This document shows, piece after piece, positions 32,649 to 41,492 of a stretch of DNA of 64,000 bases (the stretch's first letter is position 1; each line of letters opens with the position of its first letter). The notes under the pieces are model-generated. The model searched no databases. It was given only the letters and a program-made list of their open reading frames with translations, and was not told where the DNA came from. Source of the stretch: Prevotella sp. UBA5387 (GTDB lineage Bacteria; Bacteroidota; Bacteroidia; Bacteroidales; Bacteroidaceae); NCBI GenBank assembly GCA_002407775.1, contig DHOP01000030.1, forward strand, positions 69,147 through 133,146, written 5' to 3'. Both the position numbers and the translations under genes were made by a program.

Positions 32649-35624
32649 TTATCTGATAATCACCTTCTTACCATTGAAAATATAGAGTCCCTTAGCAAGG
32701 CCTTCCAAGTTATTGGCAACCTTCTGACCGGCGATATTATAAACACCCTGAGGCGCAACTCTCTTGTTATCGGTGACAACTACACCCTGAATGCTAGTAA
32801 CAAAACCTTGGAACTTAGACTCGGCACGTTTCAAAGTGAGGAGCGCCTTTGCCTGAATAGCGGTCTTCTCGGAAGCGGCGTCTTTGTTTGTCACATAGCG
32901 CTTCTCAGCTATCCCCCCGAGTGTATCGGCAGCAACATAGTCTACATAGGTCTGCAGGTATGGAGCCTTGATAGACGAAGTAATTGGATAAGCCAGTGTT
33001 GCGCCGTCTATAGCACTCTGTGCAGCTATTGTCGCATTGCGCAATGCGGCTTCGGCATTCTTATAAATAATGGTATCGTTAGCTTGCGAAGGATTGGCAG
33101 CAAGGGCAGCCTTTGCTGTTGCCATCTCATCCTTTAGTGCAGTTTCGAGATCAGCGGCATACCTAGTGAAGTCGCCAAGATACATAATCTTGTTGGAACC
33201 ATAGGCGTAAGTGTTCAAACCACCAGATGTAGATGCATTGGCCAAACCATCAAATCCAAACAATATGTTAGTTGGCGTCTCATCTAATTTATTATAAACC
33301 ATGGTGAAGTATTGTGGAGTGCCGGCACCATAACCCATTGAATCCACGTAGGTTCTATTTGTGTGAAGAGATACAGAGGCAATAGAATCGGCAGCATCAG
33401 CTACCTTAGCAAAGTAGTACACATGAGAGTTGGTTGTCTCATCTCCGTCTTTGCTTCCTGTCTCATTATAGCCCAGCCATTGGCAAGAGAATTGGTATGC
33501 ACCAGCATGCGTCAAGGTAACAGTCTGAACGACTTTATCTTTACTAAACGCTGTAGAACCACGCCACATATTAATGGTGTATCCTCCATCAAAGTTGGTA
33601 TTAGCACCATACTTCCAGCGACCGTTGTCTGTCTGTGAACCAGAGGTATCCCAACCTGTTGCATTTCCCTTTTCAAAGCTAGCATTGGCGATAACAACAG
33701 AAGAAGGATTTGTTAAGGATGCTGTCGTTGCTGAGAAATTGCCAGAAGCAAGGAGTAGAGCAGCAACAAAATCAGCCGACTTAATAGAGTCACCCGCGAG
33801 AGAATCCGTCTGAGCTACGAATGTGGTGATACATGCATTTGCATTGTCAAGAACAGTTTTGAGTGCAGTACGGGTTGAGGCAGAAGCTCCACTATTATTT
33901 GGGTCATCATAGATGGCCTGAACTTTATTTACTGTCTTCACCAAATTAGTATATGGTAGGTTCCCAGTATAATATGCGTCGATGTAACCACGCATATTGC
34001 GCATTACTTCTATCAGAGAGTCTGCAACGGTAACTGTAGTGCCGTCTCCAGAAGCAGCAGCTAACAATTCTGTAGAAGCTGTTGCATCAAGAGCATTGTA
34101 GTCGGTTGTGCAAGCGTCTATTCCAGCTTGCAAAGATGCCTTTCCCCAAGGGAATTCTACTTTTGGCTTAACAATGTTAGCTGAGTCAATCATCACCTTT
34201 GCAGCATTCAACTGAACGGCTTTATTATTGTCGGAGATGAACTTATTAATATCAGCCTCAGCTGTTGAGCTAATATAACGAAGTACGGGATTCTTATAAA
34301 CAAACTTTCCTCCCTTAGTAGTAGCGCTATGTTGGAAACCAGCAACAAGGTTCAGCTCTGAAACAGTCGTTCCAGCAGGTACATCAGCAATCATAAAATA
34401 AGTATGATAGTTACGAGCATCAAGTGTGTCTGCAGCTAAAGTATCAGTACCAATGAAAAGCTGATTGGTGACGGGCGTGTCATAATCCATAATGGTATAA
34501 TTACCAGAAGCATCCTTACCACTCTTATAGGTATTACCCATAGCATCTATCTGGAAGAAATACTTACCAGCTGGTAGAGCCTTATGAATACCAGCATATC
34601 CAGCTCCAAGTGCGTAAGAACTCGGAATATAGTCATTGATATTGTCTGAAGTACTAGGATCATGGAACCAACGACCAGACCCTCCAAGGAACCAATCGCC
34701 ATAGTTACCATTACCCTTTTGAATCTTTGAAGCCCACAATGCACTTGATGAGATCTTACCACCAGCAACTAAGTCATATGAGTTGGCATTGAGATAATTT
34801 GCCTCTGCCCCTGATATTTGAGTGAGGAGATCGGTCATTGCCTGAACGTCATCAATGTTTACACCAAGTCCAGGATCAACACCTGTCTTAAGATATGTGT
34901 CAAGCAAGTCAACAATTACGCTGAGTTCGTCCTTTCCATCAGGAAATTCTGTAAGGGCTAATAATTTCTTGTCATAAGCAACCTTAGCCTCTGCGATACG
35001 GGTGTCGTAAACTTGCGTCACCTCATTAATCGAGATATCAGTAATCTTCGTACCAACATCCAAGCGTCCAATAGCTACTTGCAAGCCACCTACGGAACCA
35101 CCAGTCACTGTATCAGTGAATGCAAATGATACGTCGGTCCACTCATTTGCAGGAATTCCTGTAACGCTAGCGACCTGCTGGAAACGTGCTGCACTCTTGC
35201 TCGAAGAGAAATCTGCGTTAGCAAACACATCGATGTAGTTCTGGGCTCCCGATGAAACACTTGTAGTGATGGCAGCAGGTGCCAACACCTTCATGGAGAC
35301 TACATAAGTCTTTGAAGCCTCAAAGGGAACACTTTGGAAAATGTAAGCACCATCATTGCCATCAGCATTGTTGACACTCATTAATACATTCTCGCCATTA
35401 GGACCTGCCCCAGTCTCAACAGACCAGAAGTCCGGAGAAACGGCTGCCGCAGTTAGTGTGGACCAAGAACTATAATTGCTGGCAAAATTGCCATTTGCAA
35501 TAATATTCTGTCCCACAACCTTGTACTTAGCATCGGACGTATAGATGTAATCGTTCAACTGATATGCGAACGATGCCATGGCAGATAGACCAATTGCTAA
35601 AGTTAAAAGTAAACGTTTGTACAT
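32649..35624 (-). CDS. Large secreted protein with a Prevotella-type C-terminal tail
   Basis: A 991-residue exported protein of unknown function. Signal peptide at 1-20 (LLLTLAIGLSAMASFA). A carbohydrate-binding-like beta domain starts IIANGNFASNYSSWST (about 42-200), and a similar segment occurs later (IANASFEKGNATGWDTSG, about 640-790). Between and after them are alanine-rich helical stretches that resemble FIVAR-type modules (VAYDKKLLALTEFPDGK; AKAALAANPSQANDTIIY). The end, GVYNIAGQKVANNLEGLAKG followed by LYIFNGKKVIIR, is the C-terminal tail common in secreted Prevotella proteins and may be a type IX secretion or anchoring signal. It has its own promoter and terminator. An adhesin or glycan-binding role is only a guess. 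Confidence 0.8.
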   Translation of the reverse strand: MYKRLLLTLAIGLSAMASFAYQLNDYIYTSDAKYKVVGQNIIANGNFASNYSSWSTLTAAAVSPDFWSVETGAGPNGENVLMSVNNADGNDGAYIFQSVPFEASKTYVVSMKVLAPAAITTSVSSGAQNYIDVFANADFSSSKSAARFQQVASVTGIPANEWTDVSFAFTDTVTGGSVGGLQVAIGRLDVGTKITDISINEVTQVYDTRIAEAKVAYDKKLLALTEFPDGKDELSVIVDLLDTYLKTGVDPGLGVNIDDVQAMTDLLTQISGAEANYLNANSYDLVAGGKISSSALWASKIQKGNGNYGDWFLGGSGRWFHDPSTSDNINDYIPSSYALGAGYAGIHKALPAGKYFFQIDAMGNTYKSGKDASGNYTIMDYDTPVTNQLFIGTDTLAADTLDARNYHTYFMIADVPAGTTVSELNLVAGFQHSATTKGGKFVYKNPVLRYISSTAEADINKFISDNNKAVQLNAAKVMIDSANIVKPKVEFPWGKASLQAGIDACTTDYNALDATASTELLAAASGDGTTVTVADSLIEVMRNMRGYIDAYYTGNLPYTNLVKTVNKVQAIYDDPNNSGASASTRTALKTVLDNANACITTFVAQTDSLAGDSIKSADFVAALLLASGNFSATTASLTNPSSVVIANASFEKGNATGWDTSGSQTDNGRWKYGANTNFDGGYTINMWRGSTAFSKDKVVQTVTLTHAGAYQFSCQWLGYNETGSKDGDETTNSHVYYFAKVADAADSIASVSLHTNRTYVDSMGYGAGTPQYFTMVYNKLDETPTNILFGFDGLANASTSGGLNTYAYGSNKIMYLGDFTRYAADLETALKDEMATAKAALAANPSQANDTIIYKNAEAALRNATIAAQSAIDGATLAYPITSSIKAPYLQTYVDYVAADTLGGIAEKRYVTNKDAASEKTAIQAKALLTLKRAESKFQGFVTSIQGVVVTDNKRVAPQGVYNIAGQKVANNLEGLAKGLYIFNGKKVIIR

Positions 35625-35685
35625 ATAAGATAGTATTTAAGTGATAAAAAAAACTAAAGTTTGGTTTAGTGTAATTCGAATATGG

Positions 35686-35716
35686 CAAAATTAAGATATT
35701 ATTGACCAAAAGCAAA
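35686..35716 (-). promoter_or_regulatory. Promoter for the large secreted-protein gene
   Basis: Minus strand: TTTG (35713-35716), a 19-base spacer, TAATTTTG (35686-35693). The leader is about 55 bases. Confidence 0.7.
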
Positions 35717-35863
35717 TTAAAAATGCCATAAAATTGTTAAAGACAGCAAGGGATATCAAAAATTAAAGATGTTTATCAAATAAAAAGGGTCACATAGGCA
35801 TTACAAAATATCACAACGAGTAAAATATAACTGGCACATATAATGTAAGTAGGATTTTCTTTT

Positions 35864-35871
35864 TAACTTTG
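35864..35871 (+). promoter_or_regulatory. -7 promoter element for the EamA transporter gene
   Basis: TAACTTTG ends only 8 bases before the ATG at 35880, so the transcript is predicted to begin at or within a few bases of the start codon (leaderless). No TTTG is seen at the -33 position. Confidence 0.6.
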
Positions 35872-35879
35872 CCACTGTT

Positions 35880-36764
35880 ATGGAAAAGACTAAAATTAAG
35901 GCTCACAGCGCAGTGCTGATTGCAAATGTGATATTCGGATTAGGTGTACCTGTTACGAAATTACTGCTCGATGATTGGGTTTCACCCATGGCATACATGG
36001 CTTCTCGCTTTATAGGTGCTACGATAATCTTCTGGCTAGTCTCGCTATTTTTACCACGAGAGCATGTAAATCCTAAGGACCTATTAGTTATTATTTGTGG
36101 GGGATTGTTGGGCTTTGTTATATCTCTGACACTCTCTGCTTGGGCATTGAACTACACCACACCAGTATATTTCAGTTTCATAGCCTCACTAACTCCAGTA
36201 GCCACAATGGCCCTTGCAGCACTTTTTATCGGCGAAAAGCTGAGTGGTCGTGGAGTCTTTGGAGTGATTATTGGTATTGTAGGCACCATGCTCATGGTGC
36301 TTATGGGTTGGCAAGGCGGGAGTGGTAGTAATGATTTACTAGGTATAGTACTTGCCTTATTGAGCATGTTGACTTGGGCAGGGTATCTCATCATAACCCG
36401 TTCAGTATCCACGAAATACTCTGCTGTGACGCAATTGAAATGGATTTTTCTTGTGGCAACCATCGCTATACTACCATTTTCCTGGTCTGATCTACAAGGA
36501 GCCACACTCTATAGCTCAGCATGGCAATGGAGCGGAATGCTTGAAATGGTGTTCATCGTGCTTATTGTTACCGTTATTGGTTCTTTCGCCACACCCTATG
36601 CCATGCGTTATCTGCCAGCCACCACCGTGAGTGTCTATATCAATCTTCAGCCTATAGTGGCATCCTTAGTGGCTATTTCCATTGGGCAAGACGTACTCAC
36701 TTGGGATAAACCTGTCGCACTAGTTTTGGTATTGCTAAGTGCGTATATTGTAACGAAGAAATAA
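35880..36764 (+). CDS. EamA/DMT-family transporter
   Basis: A 294-residue inner-membrane protein with ten hydrophobic helices made of two EamA repeats (about residues 10-140 and 150-292). The first repeat ends YTTPVYFSFIASLTPVATMALAALFIGEKLSGRGVFGVIIGIVG and the second has YLPATTVSVYINLQPIVASLVAI, both with the typical pro-x-EKL/x-x-P pattern. Members export or import amino acids, nucleosides or other small metabolites; the substrate here is not predictable. It is a single gene in the gap between two minus-strand genes. Confidence 0.92.
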   Translation: MEKTKIKAHSAVLIANVIFGLGVPVTKLLLDDWVSPMAYMASRFIGATIIFWLVSLFLPREHVNPKDLLVIICGGLLGFVISLTLSAWALNYTTPVYFSFIASLTPVATMALAALFIGEKLSGRGVFGVIIGIVGTMLMVLMGWQGGSGSNDLLGIVLALLSMLTWAGYLIITRSVSTKYSAVTQLKWIFLVATIAILPFSWSDLQGATLYSSAWQWSGMLEMVFIVLIVTVIGSFATPYAMRYLPATTVSVYINLQPIVASLVAISIGQDVLTWDKPVALVLVLLSAYIVTKK

Positions 36765-36890
36765 GAACCTAATATAAGCACTCCAAAATAATCTTCAAGG
36801 TAAGATTGTTTTATTGCTCTTTCATTTATTGATAGCCTTTATTCCATCTTCTAGAATATAAAACAATATTGCCTAATTTGTTTAGGCACG

Positions 36891-36929
36891 AAAAAAGGGG
36901 TTGGAAATCTTGGTAAGATTTCCAACCCC
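36891..36929 (-). terminator. Terminator of pnp
   Basis: A perfect 15-bp stem GGGGTTGGAAATCTT / AAGATTTCCAACCCC around a 3-base loop; on the minus strand the T-run follows directly. Confidence 0.92.
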
Positions 36930-36955
36930 TAAATATTTCAATCGACCGTTGTTGA

Positions 36956-39271
36956 TTAGTCGTTGTTCTCTACATTCTCATCAGACTTATTGTTCTGATA
37001 ATCGTTGTCACTGTGTTCAAAATGACGAGGACGACGGTCTCCACGGTCATGACGCTCGCCACGATCACGGCGTTCACCATCGCGACGAGGATGTTGATCA
37101 CCCTCACGACGTGGTCTACGTTCGCGCTCAACATAACCTTCTGGTTTCTCGAGGAGCACACGATGAGACAACTTGTACTTGCCTGTCTTAGGATCGACCT
37201 CCAAAAGCTTCACTTGGATATGGTCGCCCTCATGGATTCCAGCCTCTTCAACGGTCTCCAAGCGCTTCCAAAGAACCTCAGAGATATGAAGCAAACCTTC
37301 TTTTCCAGGTAAAATTTCAACGAAGCAGCCATATGGCATGATGCTCTTCACAACGCCGTCGTAAACCTCACCAACTTCTGGCATGGCAACTATAGCCTTG
37401 ATCTTGTTTACAGCCTTATCGATACTATCCTTGTTTGGTGCTGAGATTTGAATCTTGCCAACACCGTCAGCCTCATCAATTGTAATCGTAGCACCACTAT
37501 CTTCTTGCATCTGCTGAATGATCTTTCCGCCTGGGCCAATCACTGCGCCAATGAATTCCTTAGGAATTTCCATTGCGACAATGCGTGGAACCTGTGGCTT
37601 CATCTCTTCGCGTGGCTCAGAAATAGTCTCCAACATCTTGTCCATCACATGCTCACGAGCAGCTTTGGCCTGCAACAATGCCTTCTCAAGAATTTCGAAT
37701 GACAATCCGTTGCACTTGATATCCATCTGTGTTGCAGTAAGGCCATCCTTAGTACCGGTGGTCTTGAAGTCCATGTCTCCAAGGTGATCCTCGTCTCCAA
37801 GAATATCGCTCAAGATGACATACTTATCAGAATCATCATCCATGATCAGGCCCATGGAAATACCAGAAACCGGCTTCTTAATAGGCACACCTGCGTCCAT
37901 CATTGCCAATGTACCAGCGCACACTGTTGCCATTGAAGAGGAACCATTGGATTCCAACACCTGGCTTACCAAACGAACAGTATAAGGAAATTCTGCTGGA
38001 ATTTGGTCTTTCAGAGCGCGCCATGCCAAATGGCCATGACCAATCTCTCTACGACCAACACCACGTTGTGACTTTGCCTCACCAGTTGAGAATGGAGGGA
38101 AGTTGTAATGGAGCAAGAATCGCTGATAACCGCGGTTCAACACACCATCGACTAGCTTCTCATCAAGCTTAGTACCAAGAGTACAAGTTGAGAGACTCAT
38201 CGTCTCACCACGCTGGAAGATTGAACTTCCGTGGGGCATTGGCAATGTTGAAATCTCGCTCCAGATAGGACGAATCTCAGTAGGAACACGACCATCCATA
38301 CGCTTACCCTCATCGAGGACCATGCGGCGCATGGCATCACGCATCACGTCATCATAATAACGAGTTGCCTCTGCGTGCTTCTCATGCAACTCATCATCGG
38401 AAAGTTCCGTGTGGGCAGCATCGTATTTCTCCAAGAAGTCAGTAAAAATCTTGTTGAATGCATCCTGACGTGCATGCTTCTCCAAGAACTGATGGTTTAC
38501 ATCCAAGGCTGGCTGAAAGAGCTCATCCTTAATCTGCTGGCGCAACTCATCATCGTTTACCTCATCGTTGTACTCACGCTTCTTGTCAGTTCCAAGTTCC
38601 TTAGCCAGCTCGTCCTGGATTGCACACATAGGCTTGATAGCCTCATGAGCTGCTTTGAGCGCGCCGATTAGGTCTTGCTCAGAAACCTCTTTCATCTCAC
38701 CTTCCACCATCATGATGTTGTCCTTCGTGGCACCTATCATCAGGTCCATGTCGGCATCAGACATCTGCTGGAATGTGGGGTTAACAACATACTCGCCGTT
38801 AATGCGAGCTACGCGTACCTCAGAAATGGTATAATCGAAAGGAATATTAGAGCAAGCCATAGCTGCTGAAGCAGCAAAACCTGCCAAAGCATCGGGCTGG
38901 TCTACGCCATCGGCGGAGAGAAGCATAACTTGCACATAAACTTCACTGTGATAATCTGCTGGAAACAGCGGACGAAGGGCACGGTCTACAAGACGTGAGA
39001 CAAGGACCTCATCATCGCTGGCTCTGCCTTCACGCTTGGTAAATCCACCTGGAAAACGACCTGCAGCACTATACTGCTCACGGTAATCTACCTGCAAAGG
39101 CATAAAATCTGTACCCGGAACTGCCTCTTTAGCTGCGCAAACTGTGGCCAAAAGTACGGTGTTTCCCATACGAAGAACTGCGGCACCGTCGGCTTGTTTC
39201 GCAACCTTTCCGGTTTCAATTGAGATGGTTCTGCCATCTGGCAACTGAACGGTTTTTGTAATTACGTTCAT
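36956..39271 (-). CDS. pnp: Polyribonucleotide nucleotidyltransferase (PNPase)
   Basis: 3'-5' phosphorolytic exoribonuclease of the RNA decay machinery. The 771 residues show two RNase PH domains (start [25 protein letters not shown]; second near [19 protein letters not shown]), the PNPase-specific [27 protein letters not shown], then KH ([18 protein letters not shown], about 575-592) and S1 ([20 protein letters not shown], about 640-660) RNA-binding domains. After the S1 domain an arginine/aspartate/glycine-rich tail (about 700-771) made of [15 protein letters not shown] repeats ends in an acidic, asparagine-rich stretch. This is a Bacteroidetes-type extension, likely disordered and RNA-binding. 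Confidence 0.97.
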   Translation of the reverse strand: MNVITKTVQLPDGRTISIETGKVAKQADGAAVLRMGNTVLLATVCAAKEAVPGTDFMPLQVDYREQYSAAGRFPGGFTKREGRASDDEVLVSRLVDRALRPLFPADYHSEVYVQVMLLSADGVDQPDALAGFAASAAMACSNIPFDYTISEVRVARINGEYVVNPTFQQMSDADMDLMIGATKDNIMMVEGEMKEVSEQDLIGALKAAHEAIKPMCAIQDELAKELGTDKKREYNDEVNDDELRQQIKDELFQPALDVNHQFLEKHARQDAFNKIFTDFLEKYDAAHTELSDDELHEKHAEATRYYDDVMRDAMRRMVLDEGKRMDGRVPTEIRPIWSEISTLPMPHGSSIFQRGETMSLSTCTLGTKLDEKLVDGVLNRGYQRFLLHYNFPPFSTGEAKSQRGVGRREIGHGHLAWRALKDQIPAEFPYTVRLVSQVLESNGSSSMATVCAGTLAMMDAGVPIKKPVSGISMGLIMDDDSDKYVILSDILGDEDHLGDMDFKTTGTKDGLTATQMDIKCNGLSFEILEKALLQAKAAREHVMDKMLETISEPREEMKPQVPRIVAMEIPKEFIGAVIGPGGKIIQQMQEDSGATITIDEADGVGKIQISAPNKDSIDKAVNKIKAIVAMPEVGEVYDGVVKSIMPYGCFVEILPGKEGLLHISEVLWKRLETVEEAGIHEGDHIQVKLLEVDPKTGKYKLSHRVLLEKPEGYVERERRPRREGDQHPRRDGERRDRGERHDRGDRRPRHFEHSDNDYQNNKSDENVENND

Positions 39272-39324
39272 CTAAAAAATTAAAATACTTATTGTTTTGA
39301 CTTACATCTAAAATATATTGTGTA

Positions 39325-39332
39325 CAAAGATA
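39325..39332 (-). promoter_or_regulatory. -7 promoter element for pnp
   Basis: Minus-strand TATCTTTG matches TAnnTTTG, 54 bases before the pnp start. No clear -33 element. Confidence 0.55.
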
Positions 39333-39372
39333 CCTATTAAATAATAGAAAGAGTAAGAATATAAGATTATTT

Positions 39373-39403
39373 TTTGTTTTTTTGGCGATTGTCACTAACT
39401 TTG
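39373..39403 (+). promoter_or_regulatory. Promoter for the TlpA-like lipoprotein gene
   Basis: TTTG at 39373-39376, a 19-base spacer, then TAACTTTG at 39396-39403. The ATG at 39433 is about 25 bases downstream of the predicted start; the longer opening from 39382 crosses this promoter. Confidence 0.7.
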
Positions 39404-39432
39404 CAAACTATAACATTGTAAAAAGGATTGAA

Positions 39433-40602
39433 ATGAAATTATCCAAGCTACTGACGGTTGCAACGGTCATTTTGACCACTATTGCCATCACATCGTGTAC
39501 ACAGAAGAAGTTCCATATTAGTGGAAACATCACAGAAGCAAGTGACTCACTGCTCTACTTCGAGAACATGAGCCTAGATGGTCAGGTAACAGTAGACTCT
39601 GTAAAGCTTGGCAAAGACGGCTCTTTCGACTTTTCAGAGAAAGCGCCTAAGCATCCCGAGTTCTATCGCCTACGCATCGCACGTCAGATCATTAACATTG
39701 CTATCGACTCAACGGAGACCATCAGCGTGAAAGCCTCCTACCCCACTATGTCGAGTCAATACGACGTGCAAGGTTCAGAGGAGTGCTCCAAGATCAAGGA
39801 ACTAGCAATTCTTCAGATGAATCTTCAGGCTCAAGTCAACGGAATCGTCGGCAACCCCGGCATCAACGGCAATATGGAATCTGATAGTATCATGACTGTT
39901 CTCAATGTTTACAAAGACAATGTGAAGAGGAATTATATTTTCAAAGAGCCCATGAAGGCCTTTTCTTACTTCGCACTGTTCCAGACCATCAGCGTCGGCA
40001 ATCAGGTGGCTCTAATCTTCGATCCACATAGCAATAATGAAGACGTGAAGGTATTTGCAGCTGTCGCTACAAGTTGGGACACATACTTCCCTGGCTCTGA
40101 ACGAGGTAAAAATCTCCACAACATTGCCATCGAAGGTATGAAAAACGTTCGCATCATCCAAAGCAAGCAAGCTCAAACGATTGACGCTGCCAAAGTGACT
40201 ACGTCTGGAGTCATTGACATCGCTTTGCCTGATAACAACGGAAAAATTCAGCGTCTCACCGACTTGAAGGGCAAAGTGGTTATGCTTGATTTCCATGTAT
40301 TTGCCACAAAGAGCAGTACCGCCCGAATCATGCAACTTCGCGAACTATACAACAAGTATCATGCACAAGGTTTTGAGATCTATCAGGTGAGCCTCGATCC
40401 AGACGAACATTTCTGGAAGGAGAGCGTCTCTGCCCTTCCATGGGTACGTGTTCGTGATGCCAACGGCATGGCCTCTACCTTCGCAGCACAATACAACGTG
40501 CAGGCAGTTCCGACTTTCTTCCTCATAGACAAGAACAACGTGTTACAAAAACGCGATGTCCAGATACAGGATTTGGATGCTGAGATAAAGTCGATGTTGT
40601 AA
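39433..40602 (+). CDS. TlpA-like lipoprotein lacking the CxxC motif
   Basis: A 389-residue lipoprotein (signal LLTVATVILTTIAITSC, cysteine at residue 23) with an N-terminal DUF4369-like beta domain (FHISGNITEASDSLLYFENM, about 28-130) and a C-terminal thioredoxin-like domain (IALPDNNGKIQRLTDLKGKV through AVPTFFLIDKNN). In TlpA/ResA proteins the active site reads DFWASWCGPC; here it reads DFHVFATKSSTAR, so both redox cysteines are absent. The cis-proline of the fold (AVPT) is kept. The protein cannot act as a conventional thiol oxidoreductase; it may bind a partner or ligand. Start at 39433 follows AAAAGG. Confidence 0.87.
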   Translation: MKLSKLLTVATVILTTIAITSCTQKKFHISGNITEASDSLLYFENMSLDGQVTVDSVKLGKDGSFDFSEKAPKHPEFYRLRIARQIINIAIDSTETISVKASYPTMSSQYDVQGSEECSKIKELAILQMNLQAQVNGIVGNPGINGNMESDSIMTVLNVYKDNVKRNYIFKEPMKAFSYFALFQTISVGNQVALIFDPHSNNEDVKVFAAVATSWDTYFPGSERGKNLHNIAIEGMKNVRIIQSKQAQTIDAAKVTTSGVIDIALPDNNGKIQRLTDLKGKVVMLDFHVFATKSSTARIMQLRELYNKYHAQGFEIYQVSLDPDEHFWKESVSALPWVRVRDANGMASTFAAQYNVQAVPTFFLIDKNNVLQKRDVQIQDLDAEIKSML

Positions 40603-40603
40603 A

Positions 40604-40738
40604 GTTGAGGTGATAGATGTTAGATGATAGGTGTTAATGGGAACCCATTAGCAATGCAAAAATCACCCAACGCCTATCACCTCAGCTAACAGCTACTCCT
40701 TAACACCCATCACCTAACATTTAACACCACACCTCTGG
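40604..40738. repeat. Degenerate nested inverted repeat between two genes
   Basis: TGAGGTGATAG (40606-40616) pairs perfectly with CTATCACCTCA (40674-40684), and TAATGGG/CCCATTA form an inner hairpin around AA. A second, imperfect pair is GTTAGATGATAGGTGTTAA against TTAACACCCATCACCTAAC (16 of 19). The whole fills the space between the TlpA-like and NUDIX genes. Confidence 0.55.
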
Positions 40739-40740
40739 CC

Positions 40741-41271
40741 ATGCCACACCCATTGTCAGCCTTCCACTTCTGCCCTGTTTGCGGTAGCGAACACTTTGAG
40801 GAAGACAACGAAAAAAGCAAGCGTTGCTCGGATTGCGGATTTGAATATTTTCTCAATCCCAGCTCAGCAACTGCTGCATTCATTCTCAACGACCATGACG
40901 AGCTTTTGGCTGTGACTCGCAAGAAAGAACCTATGCGTGGCACGCTTGACCTCCCTGGCGGTTTCTGCGACATCGGCGAAACGGCAGAAGAGGGTGTCAT
41001 TAGAGAAGTGATGGAGGAGACAAGGTTGGTTGTAGAACGGGCAGAATACCTCTTCAGTTATCCCAACACATACGTATACTCTGGTTTCGAAGTGCCAACA
41101 ATGGATATGTTTTTTCTTTGCAGAGTACCAGACACCACGGTAGTCTCTGTTGATGACGATGCCGCTGAATACCAATGGTTACCCCTAGACAAGATTCGTA
41201 TAGAGGAGTTCGGCCTTGATTCCATTCGAAAAGGACTGCAAGACTTTATTCTATACTACAAAAATCGTTGA
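40741..41271 (+). CDS. NUDIX hydrolase with N-terminal zinc ribbon
   Basis: A 176-residue NUDIX protein. A four-cysteine zinc ribbon (CPVCGSEHFEE...RCSDCGFEYF, about residues 11-42) precedes the NUDIX box GGFCDIGETAEEGVIREVMEETRL (about 79-102), which matches GX5EX7REUXEEXGU apart from the second-last position. Zinc-ribbon NUDIX proteins resemble NADH pyrophosphatase and related nucleotide-diphosphate hydrolases. The exact substrate is not set by the sequence. The gene ends before a terminator. Confidence 0.92.
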   Translation: MPHPLSAFHFCPVCGSEHFEEDNEKSKRCSDCGFEYFLNPSSATAAFILNDHDELLAVTRKKEPMRGTLDLPGGFCDIGETAEEGVIREVMEETRLVVERAEYLFSYPNTYVYSGFEVPTMDMFFLCRVPDTTVVSVDDDAAEYQWLPLDKIRIEEFGLDSIRKGLQDFILYYKNR

Positions 41272-41292
41272 TTTAGTACATCAATAAAATAG

Positions 41293-41334
41293 AAAACGTG
41301 CGTAGGCTTATAAAAACTTATGCACGTTTTTATT
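41293..41334 (+). terminator. Terminator after the NUDIX gene
   Basis: AAAACGTGCGTAGG pairs with CTTATGCACGTTTT (two G-T pairs), followed by a T-run. Confidence 0.75.
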
Positions 41335-41390
41335 TGCCCCTATACGTGTTACTGAAAAACAATAAATATTGACCATTATCGCGATAGCAA

Positions 41391-41467
41391 CAAAAAAGCT
41401 CCTTCTACTCTACGATTCTGCGCTAGAATAAAATATTTCCAGCATAGTCGAAGAGTAGAAGGAGCTT
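41391..41467 (-). terminator. Terminator of the inositol-phosphate synthase gene
   Basis: A perfect 16-bp outer stem, AAGCTCCTTCTACTCT (41396-41411) with AGAGTAGAAGGAGCTT (41452-41467), closes a 40-base loop. On the minus strand it is followed by TTTTTTG. Confidence 0.85.
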
Positions 41468-41492
41468 GTATTTCAACCCTTGGGGCGATGGC

